Below, piece by piece: positions 1 to 9,972 of a stretch of 64,000 bases of DNA. The position numbers were made by a program, and so were the translations under genes. This DNA comes from Arthrobacter caoxuetaonis (GTDB lineage Bacteria; Actinomycetota; Actinomycetes; Actinomycetales; Micrococcaceae), in assembly GCF_023921125.1 (NCBI RefSeq), contig NZ_CP099466.1:2108001-2172000 (forward strand), written 5' to 3'. Within the stretch, counting starts at the first letter, position 1, and each line of letters begins with the position of its first letter. Below the pieces are notes generated by a model. It did not search any database. It worked only from the letters and a program-made list of their open reading frames with translations, and was not told the origin of the DNA.

Positions 1-1
1 G

Positions 2-424
2 GTTTTCTCGGGGAACACTCCCGGCGCTTCCGCGGGCTCCCGCCCGCAGGGCCCGTCCAGTGCGGACGCCGCCTCCGGGTTTCCCAGCCCGTCCCGGGAC
101 TATTTCGACGGCCGGATCGACCTGAACCGCCACCTGATCCGTGACGTGACCTCCACCTACATCGTCCGGGTCTCCGGCGATTCCATGTCCGGAACCGGGA
201 TCAGCGACGGCGATGAACTGATCGTTGACCGGTCGCTGACACCGCGCGACGGGTCGGTGGTCGTCGCCGTCCTCGAGGGTGAACTGGTAGTCCGCAGGCT
301 CCGGCTCACCGGCCGCGGCATCGTACTGGCCGCAGAGCATCCGGGCTATGAGGACGTCCTGGTCCCGGATCCGGATGAGCTGTCCGTCTGGGGCGTAGTG
401 ACACGCTGCCTGCACCATGTCTGA
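2..424 (+). CDS. umuD: UmuD-like S24 peptidase subunit of DNA polymerase V, 5' end cut by window edge
   Basis: The frame is open from base 2 with no start codon before base 146, so the true start lies upstream of the window. The visible part follows E. coli UmuD closely. A GFPSP stretch follows the cleavage-site region, where Ser (74-76) and Gly (77-79) stand in place of Cys-Gly. Then come RIDLN and the SGDSM motif with the nucleophilic Ser at 182-184, and the C-terminal GVV strand. In this family, RecA-stimulated self-cleavage gives UmuD', which joins UmuC in translesion synthesis. One oddity is that the position of the catalytic Lys (E. coli K97) reads Arg (293-295, in VVRRL). The gene overlaps umuC by 8 bases, so it is surely one transcript. 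SOS control is expected, but the promoter lies outside the window. Confidence 0.9.
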   Translation, partial: VFSGNTPGASAGSRPQGPSSADAASGFPSPSRDYFDGRIDLNRHLIRDVTSTYIVRVSGDSMSGTGISDGDELIVDRSLTPRDGSVVVAVLEGELVVRRLRLTGRGIVLAAEHPGYEDVLVPDPDELSVWGVVTRCLHHV

Positions 425-1730
425 CTCCGGCGTCCCGGCGGCCGGCAGCCGGCAGCAGCGGATTGCCCTGGTGGATGTGAACAGCTTCTACGTCTCCTGC
501 GAGCGCGCCTTCGATCCGCGTCTAGAAGGCATACCCGTCGTCGTGCTGTCCAACAACGACGGCTGTGTGGTGGCCCGCTCGGACGAAGCCAAGACGCTGG
601 GCATCAAGACCGGGGAGCCGTGGTTCAAGCTGGCGGAGGCAGCTCCGCACCTGGGGCTGGTCCAGCGCTCCAGCAACTATGAGCTCTACGGGGACCTGAG
701 TTCACGGGTCATGGAGCTGCTGGGCCGCTTCGCCCTGTGGCAGGAGGTCTACTCGATCGACGAGTCGTTCCTGGGACTCGCGGGCACGCCCGGGGAACTG
801 GATGAACAGGGCACCCGGATCCGTGCCGCCGTCGCCCGCCATACCGGGCTTCCGGTGTGCGTCGGGATTGGGACCACCAAAACGCTGGCGAAGTTCGCCA
901 ACCGGATCGCGAAGCAGAACCGGCATCTGGACGGGGTCTGCAACCTCGAGACCATGGATCCGGCGGCGGTCCAGACCATCATGTCCCGCGTGCCGGTGAC
1001 CGGGCTATGGGGCGTGGGCGCGAAGCTGGGCCGGCGTCTTGAGGCCATGGGGATCCGCACCGTCGCCGACCTGAAGGCAGCCGATCCGGCGGTGATCCGC
1101 AGCCGCTTCTCGGTGACCCTCCAGCGGACCGTACTGGAACTCAACGGCACACCCTGCCTGCCATTGGAGGAGGAACGCGCGGACCGGCAGCAGCTGATCT
1201 TCTCCCGCAGCTTCTCGGTCCCCGTGACCACCGCAGCGCAGATGCGGCAGGTGATGAGCATCTACGCCCAGCAGGCCGCCTCACGGCTGCAGCGCGAACA
1301 CCAGCAGGCCCGGGTGCTCACCGCCTATGCCGGGACCTCGCACTTCAGCCACAAAGCGGCGTCGTTCCCCTCCGTGACGCTGAAACTGCAGAACCCCACG
1401 TCCGATCCGGTGGTGCTGACCCGTGCCGCGGTGGGGGCACTCGAAGACCACATTGTGGAAGGTATCCCCTACACCAAGGCGGGAGTAATGCTCACCGGCC
1501 TGTCCGACGCCGGAGCGCAGCCGGTCTTTGATGCGTTCGTCCCGGCCCAGGAACACCGCCACCTCGGGGAGCTGCTGGGCAGGGTGGCCGACAAATACGG
1601 TTCGGCGAGCATCGGGCTGGGCGTGGCCGGAATGCCCAGCGCCCGTCCGGAATGGACCATGTCCCGGAAGTTCTCCTCCCCGCGCTACACCACGGCCTGG
1701 GATGAACTGCCTGTCGTTAAGGCCCGTTAG
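417..1730 (+). CDS. umuC: Y-family DNA polymerase V catalytic subunit UmuC
   Basis: This 437-residue protein is close to the E. coli UmuC length of about 422. The palm begins with [13 protein letters not shown] (first metal ligand D20). The catalytic acidic pair sits in SIDESF at residues 113-118 (D115, E116). A helix-hairpin-helix stretch ([11 protein letters not shown]) follows at about 195-205, and then the little-finger/UmuC C-terminal region. It inserts nucleotides opposite damaged bases with the UmuD' dimer. The ATG at 417 lies inside the end of umuD, so the two are translationally coupled. All catalytic residues looked for are present, unlike in the neighbouring umuD. Confidence in the family is very high. 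Confidence 0.97.
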   Translation: MSDSGVPAAGSRQQRIALVDVNSFYVSCERAFDPRLEGIPVVVLSNNDGCVVARSDEAKTLGIKTGEPWFKLAEAAPHLGLVQRSSNYELYGDLSSRVMELLGRFALWQEVYSIDESFLGLAGTPGELDEQGTRIRAAVARHTGLPVCVGIGTTKTLAKFANRIAKQNRHLDGVCNLETMDPAAVQTIMSRVPVTGLWGVGAKLGRRLEAMGIRTVADLKAADPAVIRSRFSVTLQRTVLELNGTPCLPLEEERADRQQLIFSRSFSVPVTTAAQMRQVMSIYAQQAASRLQREHQQARVLTAYAGTSHFSHKAASFPSVTLKLQNPTSDPVVLTRAAVGALEDHIVEGIPYTKAGVMLTGLSDAGAQPVFDAFVPAQEHRHLGELLGRVADKYGSASIGLGVAGMPSARPEWTMSRKFSSPRYTTAWDELPVVKAR

Positions 1731-1794
1731 AAGCTTTCCACATGGGTAGATGTCCCCATGGACGCAACCCGGACGGTTCCCTAGGGTGTACCGC

Positions 1795-2175
1795 ATGGGG
1801 GAAAACAGGTGGGACATCCAGGTCCAGGGCGTACGGTCCTTGCTGCACGACTGCTCGGGGCTGGTAGCCGAGTGCGAACCCGCCAAGGACGCAGCACAGG
1901 AGGCGCTGAATGCCCTGGAAACAGCGCTCGCATCCTGTCCGGAAGTTGCCGACGCCGTAGACCGGCTGCGGTTCGACGTCCTCGCCAATGACATGACCGA
2001 CATTCTGGTGCGCTGCAACAACGCCGTCCAGGGCACACTCGAGAGCGTGAACGCGTACGAAGCCGGCGACCGGGAAATGGCTGATAACGCCCGGAAAGCC
2101 GCCTCCCTTGCTGAATCATCAGCGGCATGGAACGCCCCGGTGCCGGGCGGGGCCGGACGGTGGATGGTCCAGTAA
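1795..2175 (+). CDS. DUF6507-type small WXG100-like protein
   Basis: This is a 126-residue, mostly helical, acidic protein. I chose the ATG at 1795 over an in-frame ATG at 1750 because an AGGG element lies just upstream and because family members start close to a W-D-I motif (here W6-D7-I8). A Y-E-A-G-D motif at residues 88-92 fits the YxxxD/E signal of type VII (ESX) secretion substrates. The protein has no signal peptide and no membrane segment. Its stop overlaps the start of the next gene by one base (TAATG), so it is coupled to the large hydrolase downstream. It is likely a secretion partner or chaperone-like ESX protein of that hydrolase. The DUF6507 assignment is from memory of the family's N-terminus, and the function is inferred. 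Confidence 0.7.
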   Translation: MGENRWDIQVQGVRSLLHDCSGLVAECEPAKDAAQEALNALETALASCPEVADAVDRLRFDVLANDMTDILVRCNNAVQGTLESVNAYEAGDREMADNARKAASLAESSAAWNAPVPGGAGRWMVQ

Positions 2176-4358
2176 TGGGTATTCTGCAGCTCGATCTCTC
2201 CGCCACGGCGACGTCGCCGGACCCCGAGGTGCTGGCTGCCCAGGCGCAGTTGCTCCGTTCCGCAGGCAGGGATTTCAAGGACGCAGTCTCGGCTGCGGCA
2301 GGCAAATGGACCGCGTTGGAGGGCCTCTACGACACACCCCACAAGTACCTCGTGCTGGGTGCAATGAACACGCCGTCCCGCCAGGCCGGAGTCCTCGCCG
2401 AGAACACGGCCGCCGCTGCCGGTGCCCTGGAGGACTTCGCGGAGGCTGTCCAGGCGATGCGCAGGGACCGGGCTGCCCTGCAGCGTGAAATCTCTGCCGC
2501 AAATGCCACGCTGCGACAGCTCCTGGCCGACGACACCGGCGGGCATGCATTCCAGGACAAGCTCCTGAACTACCAGTGGGAGTTCCAGGACCGGGTCAAC
2601 GCCCTTACCGGCAGCTACGAGGAAGCACGGGAGATCTGCACTGCTGCGGTGTCCGGCATTGCCCGCGCCTCCGCAGACGTGCCCTCGCACTACCATGGCG
2701 GGGCCCTGGACCTGCAAAGCCATGATGCCGAGCGGCTGCACCGGCAGGCAACGGCTCCGGGCGCCTCGGCGGAGGACGTCCGCAGCTATTACGATTTCCT
2801 TGCCGGAATGGATGCCTCGCGGTATGCGGAGTTTGCCGCGGATTACCCGGAGGCGGCCGTCTATCCCCCGCGGCTTGGCCTTGCGGCAGAACAGCAGGCG
2901 GAGTTCTGGCACTCACTGACCCAAGGACAGCAGGAGTCGCTGGTCAAGCATCTGCCCGCCCTGGCCGGCAACACCGAAGGTGTTCCGTACGCCGTGCGGG
3001 CGGCAGCCAACGCCGCCGTGCTCGCCATGGTCCTGAAACCCTCATGGCGGGCGACGGATGAGCAGCGGGAGTCGTATAAGAGCATCCAGAACTCGATCAA
3101 GAAAAAGGACAACAAGGACCCGACGGGACTCAGCCTCATCGCGTTCGACCCGGCCGAGCCTCCGCTCGCCGCCGTGGCGGTGGGCAATATGGATACTGCT
3201 GCCAGCGTGAGCATCAATGTGTCGGGGATGGGAAGTTCCACCAGGGATATGGACGACGCCGTCTGGGCGGCCAACAACCTCCACGAGGCACAGAAGGCCT
3301 TCACCTCAGACCATGCCGTCGTTGCCTGGATTGGCTACGATTCACCGGACATGCCGCCTTCCACGCAGGTTCTCCTTTCCGACAAGGCACGAATTGGCGG
3401 GGACAAACTGGCAACCGTGATCGACGGGGTTTACAACACCCGTGCCGGGGACGTCCCCCGGGTCAGCATCACCGCACACTCCTACGGCACCACCACGGCG
3501 GCCTTCGCACTCAGCCAAACGGTCCACACCGTGGACACGGTGGTGTTTTTCGGCTCCGCGGGGATCGACCCCGAAGCCGCCAGGACGGCTGCCGACCTGA
3601 ACGCCCGGGAGGTCTACGCCACGCAGGGAAAGGCGGACGTCGTCGCCCCCGGCGGTATCCTCGGCTCACATTTTGGCGACCCCCGCCTGAGTCCAACCGC
3701 CGAGTCCTGGGGATCGCGTGTCTTCAGTTCCGAAGAGCAGCACCTGGGAGGCGAGGAACGAAGCGGCAACGGCGGGCACTCCCTCGAGGGCACCGAGGAC
3801 GGCGCCGGCCTGACGGAAACCGAGCGGGGCCGCGGGTACCTGGACTACGGGACGGCGAGCCTGTGGTCCATCGCCGCGGCGAGCGCCGGCGATGGAGACT
3901 TGCTCACTCTTTCCGATCAGTCCCTCACGGATGAGCAGATAGAAAACGCCAAAGCCCGCGCGGCAGACATCTACTATGGTCCTGGCCGGGCCGTGGATGC
4001 CGCCCAGCTTGCCGGGGCAGCCGCCGTGGACCGGCTCCAGGGCGTCAATGACGCAGCAGGCGATGCGCTGCAGGGCGCTGCCGCCCTCGGCGCGGACCTG
4101 CTGCAGGAGCACTATCTGCCGGATGTGGGGCCCTACGAGCATCCGCTTGATCCGCTGGTGGACGGCATCCAGCGTCATGTGGGCGCCGGGTTCGACAGGG
4201 GGCAGCAATCCTTCAACGACCTCGTCGACGAAGCACAGACTATGTTTGACTCAGCTATAGATACCAACCAGAAAGCGGCAGATGACTACTTCAAGAGGCA
4301 GTGGCTCGTGCTGGAGTTTACGGCGGGGACGCTGGTTAGGTATTTCGGCAGCCACTAG
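2175..4358 (+). CDS. DUF1023 alpha/beta hydrolase with ESX-like helical N-terminus
   Basis: This 727-residue protein starts at the ATG at 2175, which overlaps the previous stop (TAATG). Residues 1 to about 280 are predicted helical, with a K-W-T turn near residue 43 that resembles a WXG bend. The middle is a DUF1023 hydrolase with the nucleophile elbow A-H-S-Y-G-T (Ser436), the strand VVFFGSAGID, and a likely catalytic His535 in a GGHS motif. The last 150 residues are again helical and alanine-rich. DUF1023 proteins are actinobacterial alpha/beta hydrolases, often found with ESX-type partners. There is no Sec signal peptide, which fits type VII export. The lipoprotein gene downstream starts inside this one. 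The substrate is unknown; an esterase, lipase or toxin-like role is possible. Confidence 0.82.
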   Translation: MGILQLDLSATATSPDPEVLAAQAQLLRSAGRDFKDAVSAAAGKWTALEGLYDTPHKYLVLGAMNTPSRQAGVLAENTAAAAGALEDFAEAVQAMRRDRAALQREISAANATLRQLLADDTGGHAFQDKLLNYQWEFQDRVNALTGSYEEAREICTAAVSGIARASADVPSHYHGGALDLQSHDAERLHRQATAPGASAEDVRSYYDFLAGMDASRYAEFAADYPEAAVYPPRLGLAAEQQAEFWHSLTQGQQESLVKHLPALAGNTEGVPYAVRAAANAAVLAMVLKPSWRATDEQRESYKSIQNSIKKKDNKDPTGLSLIAFDPAEPPLAAVAVGNMDTAASVSINVSGMGSSTRDMDDAVWAANNLHEAQKAFTSDHAVVAWIGYDSPDMPPSTQVLLSDKARIGGDKLATVIDGVYNTRAGDVPRVSITAHSYGTTTAAFALSQTVHTVDTVVFFGSAGIDPEAARTAADLNAREVYATQGKADVVAPGGILGSHFGDPRLSPTAESWGSRVFSSEEQHLGGEERSGNGGHSLEGTEDGAGLTETERGRGYLDYGTASLWSIAAASAGDGDLLTLSDQSLTDEQIENAKARAADIYYGPGRAVDAAQLAGAAAVDRLQGVNDAAGDALQGAAALGADLLQEHYLPDVGPYEHPLDPLVDGIQRHVGAGFDRGQQSFNDLVDEAQTMFDSAIDTNQKAADDYFKRQWLVLEFTAGTLVRYFGSH

Positions 4359-4941
4359 CGCGGGGCTTGCTGTCCTCTTGACCCTTTCCTCATGTGCCCA
4401 GGGAGATCCGATGAACTCTTCAACCGCTGATGCAGCCACCGGAAGCAGCACTTCCGAAACCGGCGGCCTTTCCGGGTCCGGTTCAAACCGCGCTGCCGCC
4501 GTGATCTACGACGACGTCATAGAGATGGCAGCGGGTGCCACCAAGGCGTCAGGGACCGCGGGGTGGACGTATGAAGACGGGTCCGCCTGGGATCCGGCTG
4601 CTCCGGACATCGTGTTCAATCCCAGTCCATGCCCCGGCCCCTCCGGTTCGTCGGAGCAGCTGTTCATGCAGTTTGAGCTGCTGGGTCCGGCACCTGCAGA
4701 TCCGCTGGCAGCCCGGAAGCAGATGCAGGCGTATCTGGAGGAACAGGGATTCCGGATCACCCGGTCGATCGATCCCCCCGAAAGCAGCAATCCCAAGCGG
4801 ACCTTCATAGTCAGTGCCGAGAGCCCGGACGGCGCCATGATTGATTACGGCGCCAACAGTTCCGAGCAGCTTTTGGGCCTGCGAAGCGAGTGCTCGGATC
4901 ATCCCTCCCTGACCGGCGAGGTTGGTCCGGAAACCCCGTAG
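4282..4941 (+). CDS. Small lipoprotein encoded overlapping the DUF1023 hydrolase gene
   Basis: This 219-residue protein has a basic n-region (RRGRW), a hydrophobic stretch and a lipobox L-S-S-C with Cys38, so it should be lipidated and sit on the outer face of the membrane. The rest is a Ser/Thr-rich linker followed by a small globular domain with no family I recognise. It contains Cys residues in PSPCPGP and SECSD. The start at 4282 lies 77 bases inside the hydrolase gene in another frame. No later ATG or GTG keeps the signal peptide intact, which supports this start. The tight overlap implies co-expression with the hydrolase. A surface inhibitor or immunity role is an inference from position only. 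Confidence 0.75.
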   Translation: MTTSRGSGSCWSLRRGRWLGISAATSAGLAVLLTLSSCAQGDPMNSSTADAATGSSTSETGGLSGSGSNRAAAVIYDDVIEMAAGATKASGTAGWTYEDGSAWDPAAPDIVFNPSPCPGPSGSSEQLFMQFELLGPAPADPLAARKQMQAYLEEQGFRITRSIDPPESSNPKRTFIVSAESPDGAMIDYGANSSEQLLGLRSECSDHPSLTGEVGPETP

Positions 4942-4987
4942 CGGGGACGGCACCGGCACCCGAGGCCTTTTCCGCGCAGACCTGATC

Positions 4988-6574
4988 TCAGTCGCCCTGG
5001 TCAGGTCGGGTTAGCCGCAGCTCTTCGACGTCGAGCCGGGTTTCCAGCAGGCGCAGGACCCGGTCATCAATCCGCCGTTCGTCCCGCAGTTGCAGGACGA
5101 CGTCCCGTTTGCGTCCCAGCAGCGCCAGCCGCAGCTCCTGCTCCTGGTTTTGCCGCTCCAGCACCGGGGCGCCGTCCGCGGCGTCACCGTCAGCCTGCAG
5201 GACTTCAAGATGCTGGCGGTATTCGTGTTCCAGCCGGTCCGCAACCGCCCTGTCCGTTCCCAGCTCCGCCGCCAGCCCCGGAAGGGCAAGCAGTCCGTCC
5301 TCCGTGGCACGGATCTCGGCCAGCCTGCGTTCGGCCTGAAGCACGCTGTCCTGCGGCAGGTGCGCCCAGCGGGCAACGAGCGGCAGAAGCGGGCCCTGGA
5401 CCGTCAGCGTGACCACGATAACTCCTGCCGCGACGAAAATGATTAATCCCCGATCAGGAAACGGCGTCCCTGCCGCCGTGTGCAGTGGAACTCCAAGCGC
5501 CGCGGCGAGGGACACGGCGCCGCGGAAACCCGCCATCCCGCTCACGACCCGGGAGCGGTTGCTGACCCGGCGCCTGCGCTGGGACGGTCTGCGGTCCAGG
5601 AACCGGATGAGGTAGGTAGTCCCAAACAGATAAGCGAGCCGGATGGCCACCAGCACCACGGACACCACGGCAACAGCCAGGACCCCGAGGGCGATCTGCC
5701 CGCCGCTGAGGATCCGGATCGCGGCGTGCAGTTCCAGCCCGATGAGGACGAAGAGCGCCCCGTTGAGCATAAAGGTGGAGAACGTCCAGAACGATCGGGA
5801 TTGCCGCCTGGCAAGGGCCGAGGTCACACGCGAGCCGGTCTGGCTCATGATCAGGCCCGCCGCCACCACCGCCAGCACCCCGGATCCGCCGATCCCCTCA
5901 GCGAGCAGGAAAGCGGCAAACGGCGTCAGGAAGGTCACCACGTTGTTCAGCAGCGGATCGGTGACACGTTTCCGCAGCCGGATCCCGGCCCAGGCAATAA
6001 CCAGTCCCGCGGCAACTCCTCCCGCATAGGCCAGGGCCAGCAGGCCGGAAATGGACAACGGGGTGTAGCCGCCGTCGCCCGCCACGATCCCCACCGCCAC
6101 CGCGTACAGGACCAGGGCTGTGCCGTCATTGACCAGGCTCTCGGCCCGGAGCAGCGTGACGTCCCGGTGCGGCAGCATCCTCGCCATCGCCGAAACCGCC
6201 GTGGCATCGGTAGGAGCCAGCGCGGCTCCCAGGACCCACGCGGGACCCCACGGCATTCCGAGCGCATGTGCGGCGCCGGCAACCCCGGCGGCTGTCACCA
6301 CCACCAGCCCGGTGCCCATCAGGATGATGCCGCGCTGGTTGCTGCGGATTTCCCGGAGCGAGGTAGTCAGGCTTTCCCAGTACAGCAGGGCCGGCAGGAA
6401 CACCAGCAGCACAATCTCGGAGGGCAGTTCCACCTGCCGAAAGGCGGGAATGAGTCCCAGCAGCAAACCGCTGCCCAGCAGCAGCAGCGGAGCCCCAATC
6501 CGCACCCGCGGCGCGGCCAGGTTGCACGCGAGGATAGCCACCCCAAGGGCCACTACAAGTTCCAAACCGAGCAC
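4988..6574 (-). CDS. CPA1-family Na+/H+ (cation/proton) antiporter
   Basis: This is a 528-residue membrane protein with about 12 hydrophobic segments over the first 400 residues and a charged cytoplasmic tail. The CPA1 signatures are present: A-P-T-D at 120-123 and the Asn-Asp pair 149-150 in ESLVNDGTA, which binds the ion. It exchanges protons for Na+ or K+ in pH and salt homeostasis. Translation starts at GTG with GGAGGTG five bases upstream. It is the third gene of a minus-strand run (aldo/keto reductase, DUF1992, antiporter), with only 3 bases between it and the DUF1992 gene. The C-terminal tail is rich in Arg, Glu and Leu and probably regulatory. Confidence 0.92.
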   Translation of the reverse strand: MLGLELVVALGVAILACNLAAPRVRIGAPLLLLGSGLLLGLIPAFRQVELPSEIVLLVFLPALLYWESLTTSLREIRSNQRGIILMGTGLVVVTAAGVAGAAHALGMPWGPAWVLGAALAPTDATAVSAMARMLPHRDVTLLRAESLVNDGTALVLYAVAVGIVAGDGGYTPLSISGLLALAYAGGVAAGLVIAWAGIRLRKRVTDPLLNNVVTFLTPFAAFLLAEGIGGSGVLAVVAAGLIMSQTGSRVTSALARRQSRSFWTFSTFMLNGALFVLIGLELHAAIRILSGGQIALGVLAVAVVSVVLVAIRLAYLFGTTYLIRFLDRRPSQRRRRVSNRSRVVSGMAGFRGAVSLAAALGVPLHTAAGTPFPDRGLIIFVAAGVIVVTLTVQGPLLPLVARWAHLPQDSVLQAERRLAEIRATEDGLLALPGLAAELGTDRAVADRLEHEYRQHLEVLQADGDAADGAPVLERQNQEQELRLALLGRKRDVVLQLRDERRIDDRVLRLLETRLDVEELRLTRPDQGD

Positions 6575-6577
6575 GGG

Positions 6578-7153
6578 TCACCTCCGCCGTATCCTCCGCC
6601 ACCACGGCGCCGGCGGCCCGGTGTCCGGCTCCGGCGGCCGGGCTGCCTCCCGGCGTTCACGCCAGCGTTGAACCTCCAGCTCGACGTCCCGCAGCGGGGT
6701 GATGACCGGCGGTCCGCCCAGCAGCTGCCGCCGTGCCTCGACGATCCGCCGGTTGAAGTCCTCAACGGCCTCCCGCACCCGCGCGGCTGAAGGAATTCCG
6801 TCCAGCACACCGTCGAGTTCCGCATCCTCCACTCGAAGCAGCAGGGCAGGCGGGCCCAGGCCACTGATGTTCTCGCGTTCGATCAGGCCCTTGACCCACC
6901 AGTCGGGATCATTGGCCTCACCCAGGTTGGGGATGGGTTTACCCGCGTACTGCAGGTTGTCGAAGTCACCGCGCATCATCGCATCCCGGATCAGGTAATC
7001 CGCCTTGCTGGCCGGATCAACCAGTTCCTTCCTGCGCCGCAGCTCCGCCTCGCCGGCAGTTTCTTCCTCCTGCTGTTCAGGAAGTCCTGTCGCCCGTATT
7101 CTCGCTGCCAGTTCCATCCGGCGCCGGTAGGCGTCGGCCCCGCGGTTTCCCAT
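6578..7153 (-). CDS. DUF1992 (DnaJ-homologue C28-like) domain protein
   Basis: This 191-residue protein carries the DUF1992 core: a YLIRDAMMRGDFDNLQYAGKP block followed by P-N-L and a DPDWWVKG segment, then a charged helical C-terminus. Proteins of this family are small and cytoplasmic with no established bacterial function. The ATG at 7153 is preceded at good distance by GGGAGG. A GTG 21 bases further upstream lies before that site and is rejected. The gene is 27 bases downstream of an aldo/keto reductase and 3 bases upstream of the antiporter, so it is probably co-transcribed with both. Nothing in the sequence ties its function to either neighbour. Confidence 0.85.
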   Translation of the reverse strand: MGNRGADAYRRRMELAARIRATGLPEQQEEETAGEAELRRRKELVDPASKADYLIRDAMMRGDFDNLQYAGKPIPNLGEANDPDWWVKGLIERENISGLGPPALLLRVEDAELDGVLDGIPSAARVREAVEDFNRRIVEARRQLLGGPPVITPLRDVELEVQRWRERREAARPPEPDTGPPAPWWRRIRRR

Positions 7154-7180
7154 TGCTGTTTTCCTCCCGGACACAAAGGG

Positions 7181-8808
<1,628 letters not shown>

Positions 8809-8827
8809 ACAGCCGAGATTAGCAAGC

Positions 8828-9697
8828 TCAGGACCGGCGGATGTCCTCCGGATTCGGCCCGCCCCGGATCCCCGTGTCCAGGGCGCTGATGTCCGACAGC
8901 TCGGCATTGGTCAGGTAAAAATCGAAGATGTCGATATTCTCGGCGATGCGCTTGGGGCTGACCGACTTGGGAATCGCGCACAGGCCCTGCTGGATATCCC
9001 AGCGCAGGATGATCTGTGCGGGAGTCTTGCTGTACTTGGCGGCCAGGGCGGTGATGAGCGGATCCCGCAGCGGGTCCTTCACATTTCCGCTCTTGGCCGC
9101 GTAGCGGTTGACTCCGCCGATCGGCGACCAGGCCTGGGTCAGTATGCCGTTCTCAAGATTGAAGGCGCGCAGCTCGGGTTCGGTGAAGTAGGGGTGGACC
9201 TCTATCTGGTTGACGGCCGGGACCACGTCGGTGCGGGCCAGCAGCTCAGCGAGCTGGGCTGTTCCGAAGTTGCTGACTCCGATAGCCCGTACCCGGCCCT
9301 GCTCATACAACGTCTGCAGGGCCTGGTAGGAAGCGACGGTGGCGTCGAAGTCGGACGGGAGCGGCTGATGCAGCAGGTACAGATCCAGCGTGTCGAGCCC
9401 CACCTTGGCCATGCTCGTGTCGAACGCCCGAAGCGCCGAATCGTACCCGTAATCATCGATCCACAGCTTGGTCGTGATGAAAAGCCGGGCCCGGTCGACA
9501 CCGGACTGGCTCAGTGCCGAGCCAACTTCCGTCTCGTTTCCATAGGCGGCGGCAGTGTCGATCAGCCGGTACCCGTTGGCCAGCGCAGTCTCAACGGCCA
9601 CCGTAGTCTGCGCGGGCGGGTTGCGGTACACGCCAAACCCCAGGGCGGGAATCGTCACTCCGTTGTTGAGGGTCAGCATCGGCATGATGGCGTCCAT
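8828..9697 (-). CDS. Aldo/keto reductase, 2,5-diketogluconate reductase-like
   Basis: This is a 289-residue AKR of the type seen in 2,5-diketo-D-gluconic acid reductases. The tetrad residues are D47 and Y52 (LIDTAAAYGNE), K77 (FITTKLW) and H110 (LYLLHQP). The GVSNF segment and the C-terminal IPKSVSPKRIAEN cofactor site are both present. Two near ATGs compete. The one at 9697 has GGAG about six bases upstream, while at 9703 the same element would touch the start codon. Further upstream frame extension is unsupported. It is followed by the YbaK-like gene. It likely reduces small sugars or aldehydes, but the substrate is unknown. Confidence 0.92.
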   Translation of the reverse strand: MDAIMPMLTLNNGVTIPALGFGVYRNPPAQTTVAVETALANGYRLIDTAAAYGNETEVGSALSQSGVDRARLFITTKLWIDDYGYDSALRAFDTSMAKVGLDTLDLYLLHQPLPSDFDATVASYQALQTLYEQGRVRAIGVSNFGTAQLAELLARTDVVPAVNQIEVHPYFTEPELRAFNLENGILTQAWSPIGGVNRYAAKSGNVKDPLRDPLITALAAKYSKTPAQIILRWDIQQGLCAIPKSVSPKRIAENIDIFDFYLTNAELSDISALDTGIRGGPNPEDIRRS

Positions 9698-9972
9698 GGG
9701 CATCTCCGGATCGCATGAGTGTCTTCTCCCTTCAGGGTCCCGCAGTCCGGGCCCGCTGCACAGTACTGCCGCCTGTCCGGCCGGCACGCGGGTGCTGATT
9801 ACCTTCGCGGGGGGACGGTGCACGGCCCGGGAAGCTGACAGCACGCACTTCCGGGCATTGTGCAGTGCTCCCGCATCAGTCCAGACTGGGCTGACGGCCG
9901 TGTCCGGTATGCAGGTTTCGGCCGTTTCATGTGAACACGTCCGGCACCACCCCAGCAGAAGCGGAGCGAACC

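Noticed and set aside
5480..6790. A 436-codon plus-strand frame opposite the antiporter and DUF1992 genes
   Set aside because: The real minus-strand genes have motifs and ribosome sites. This frame has His/Gln/Pro-rich composition typical of antisense high-GC reading.
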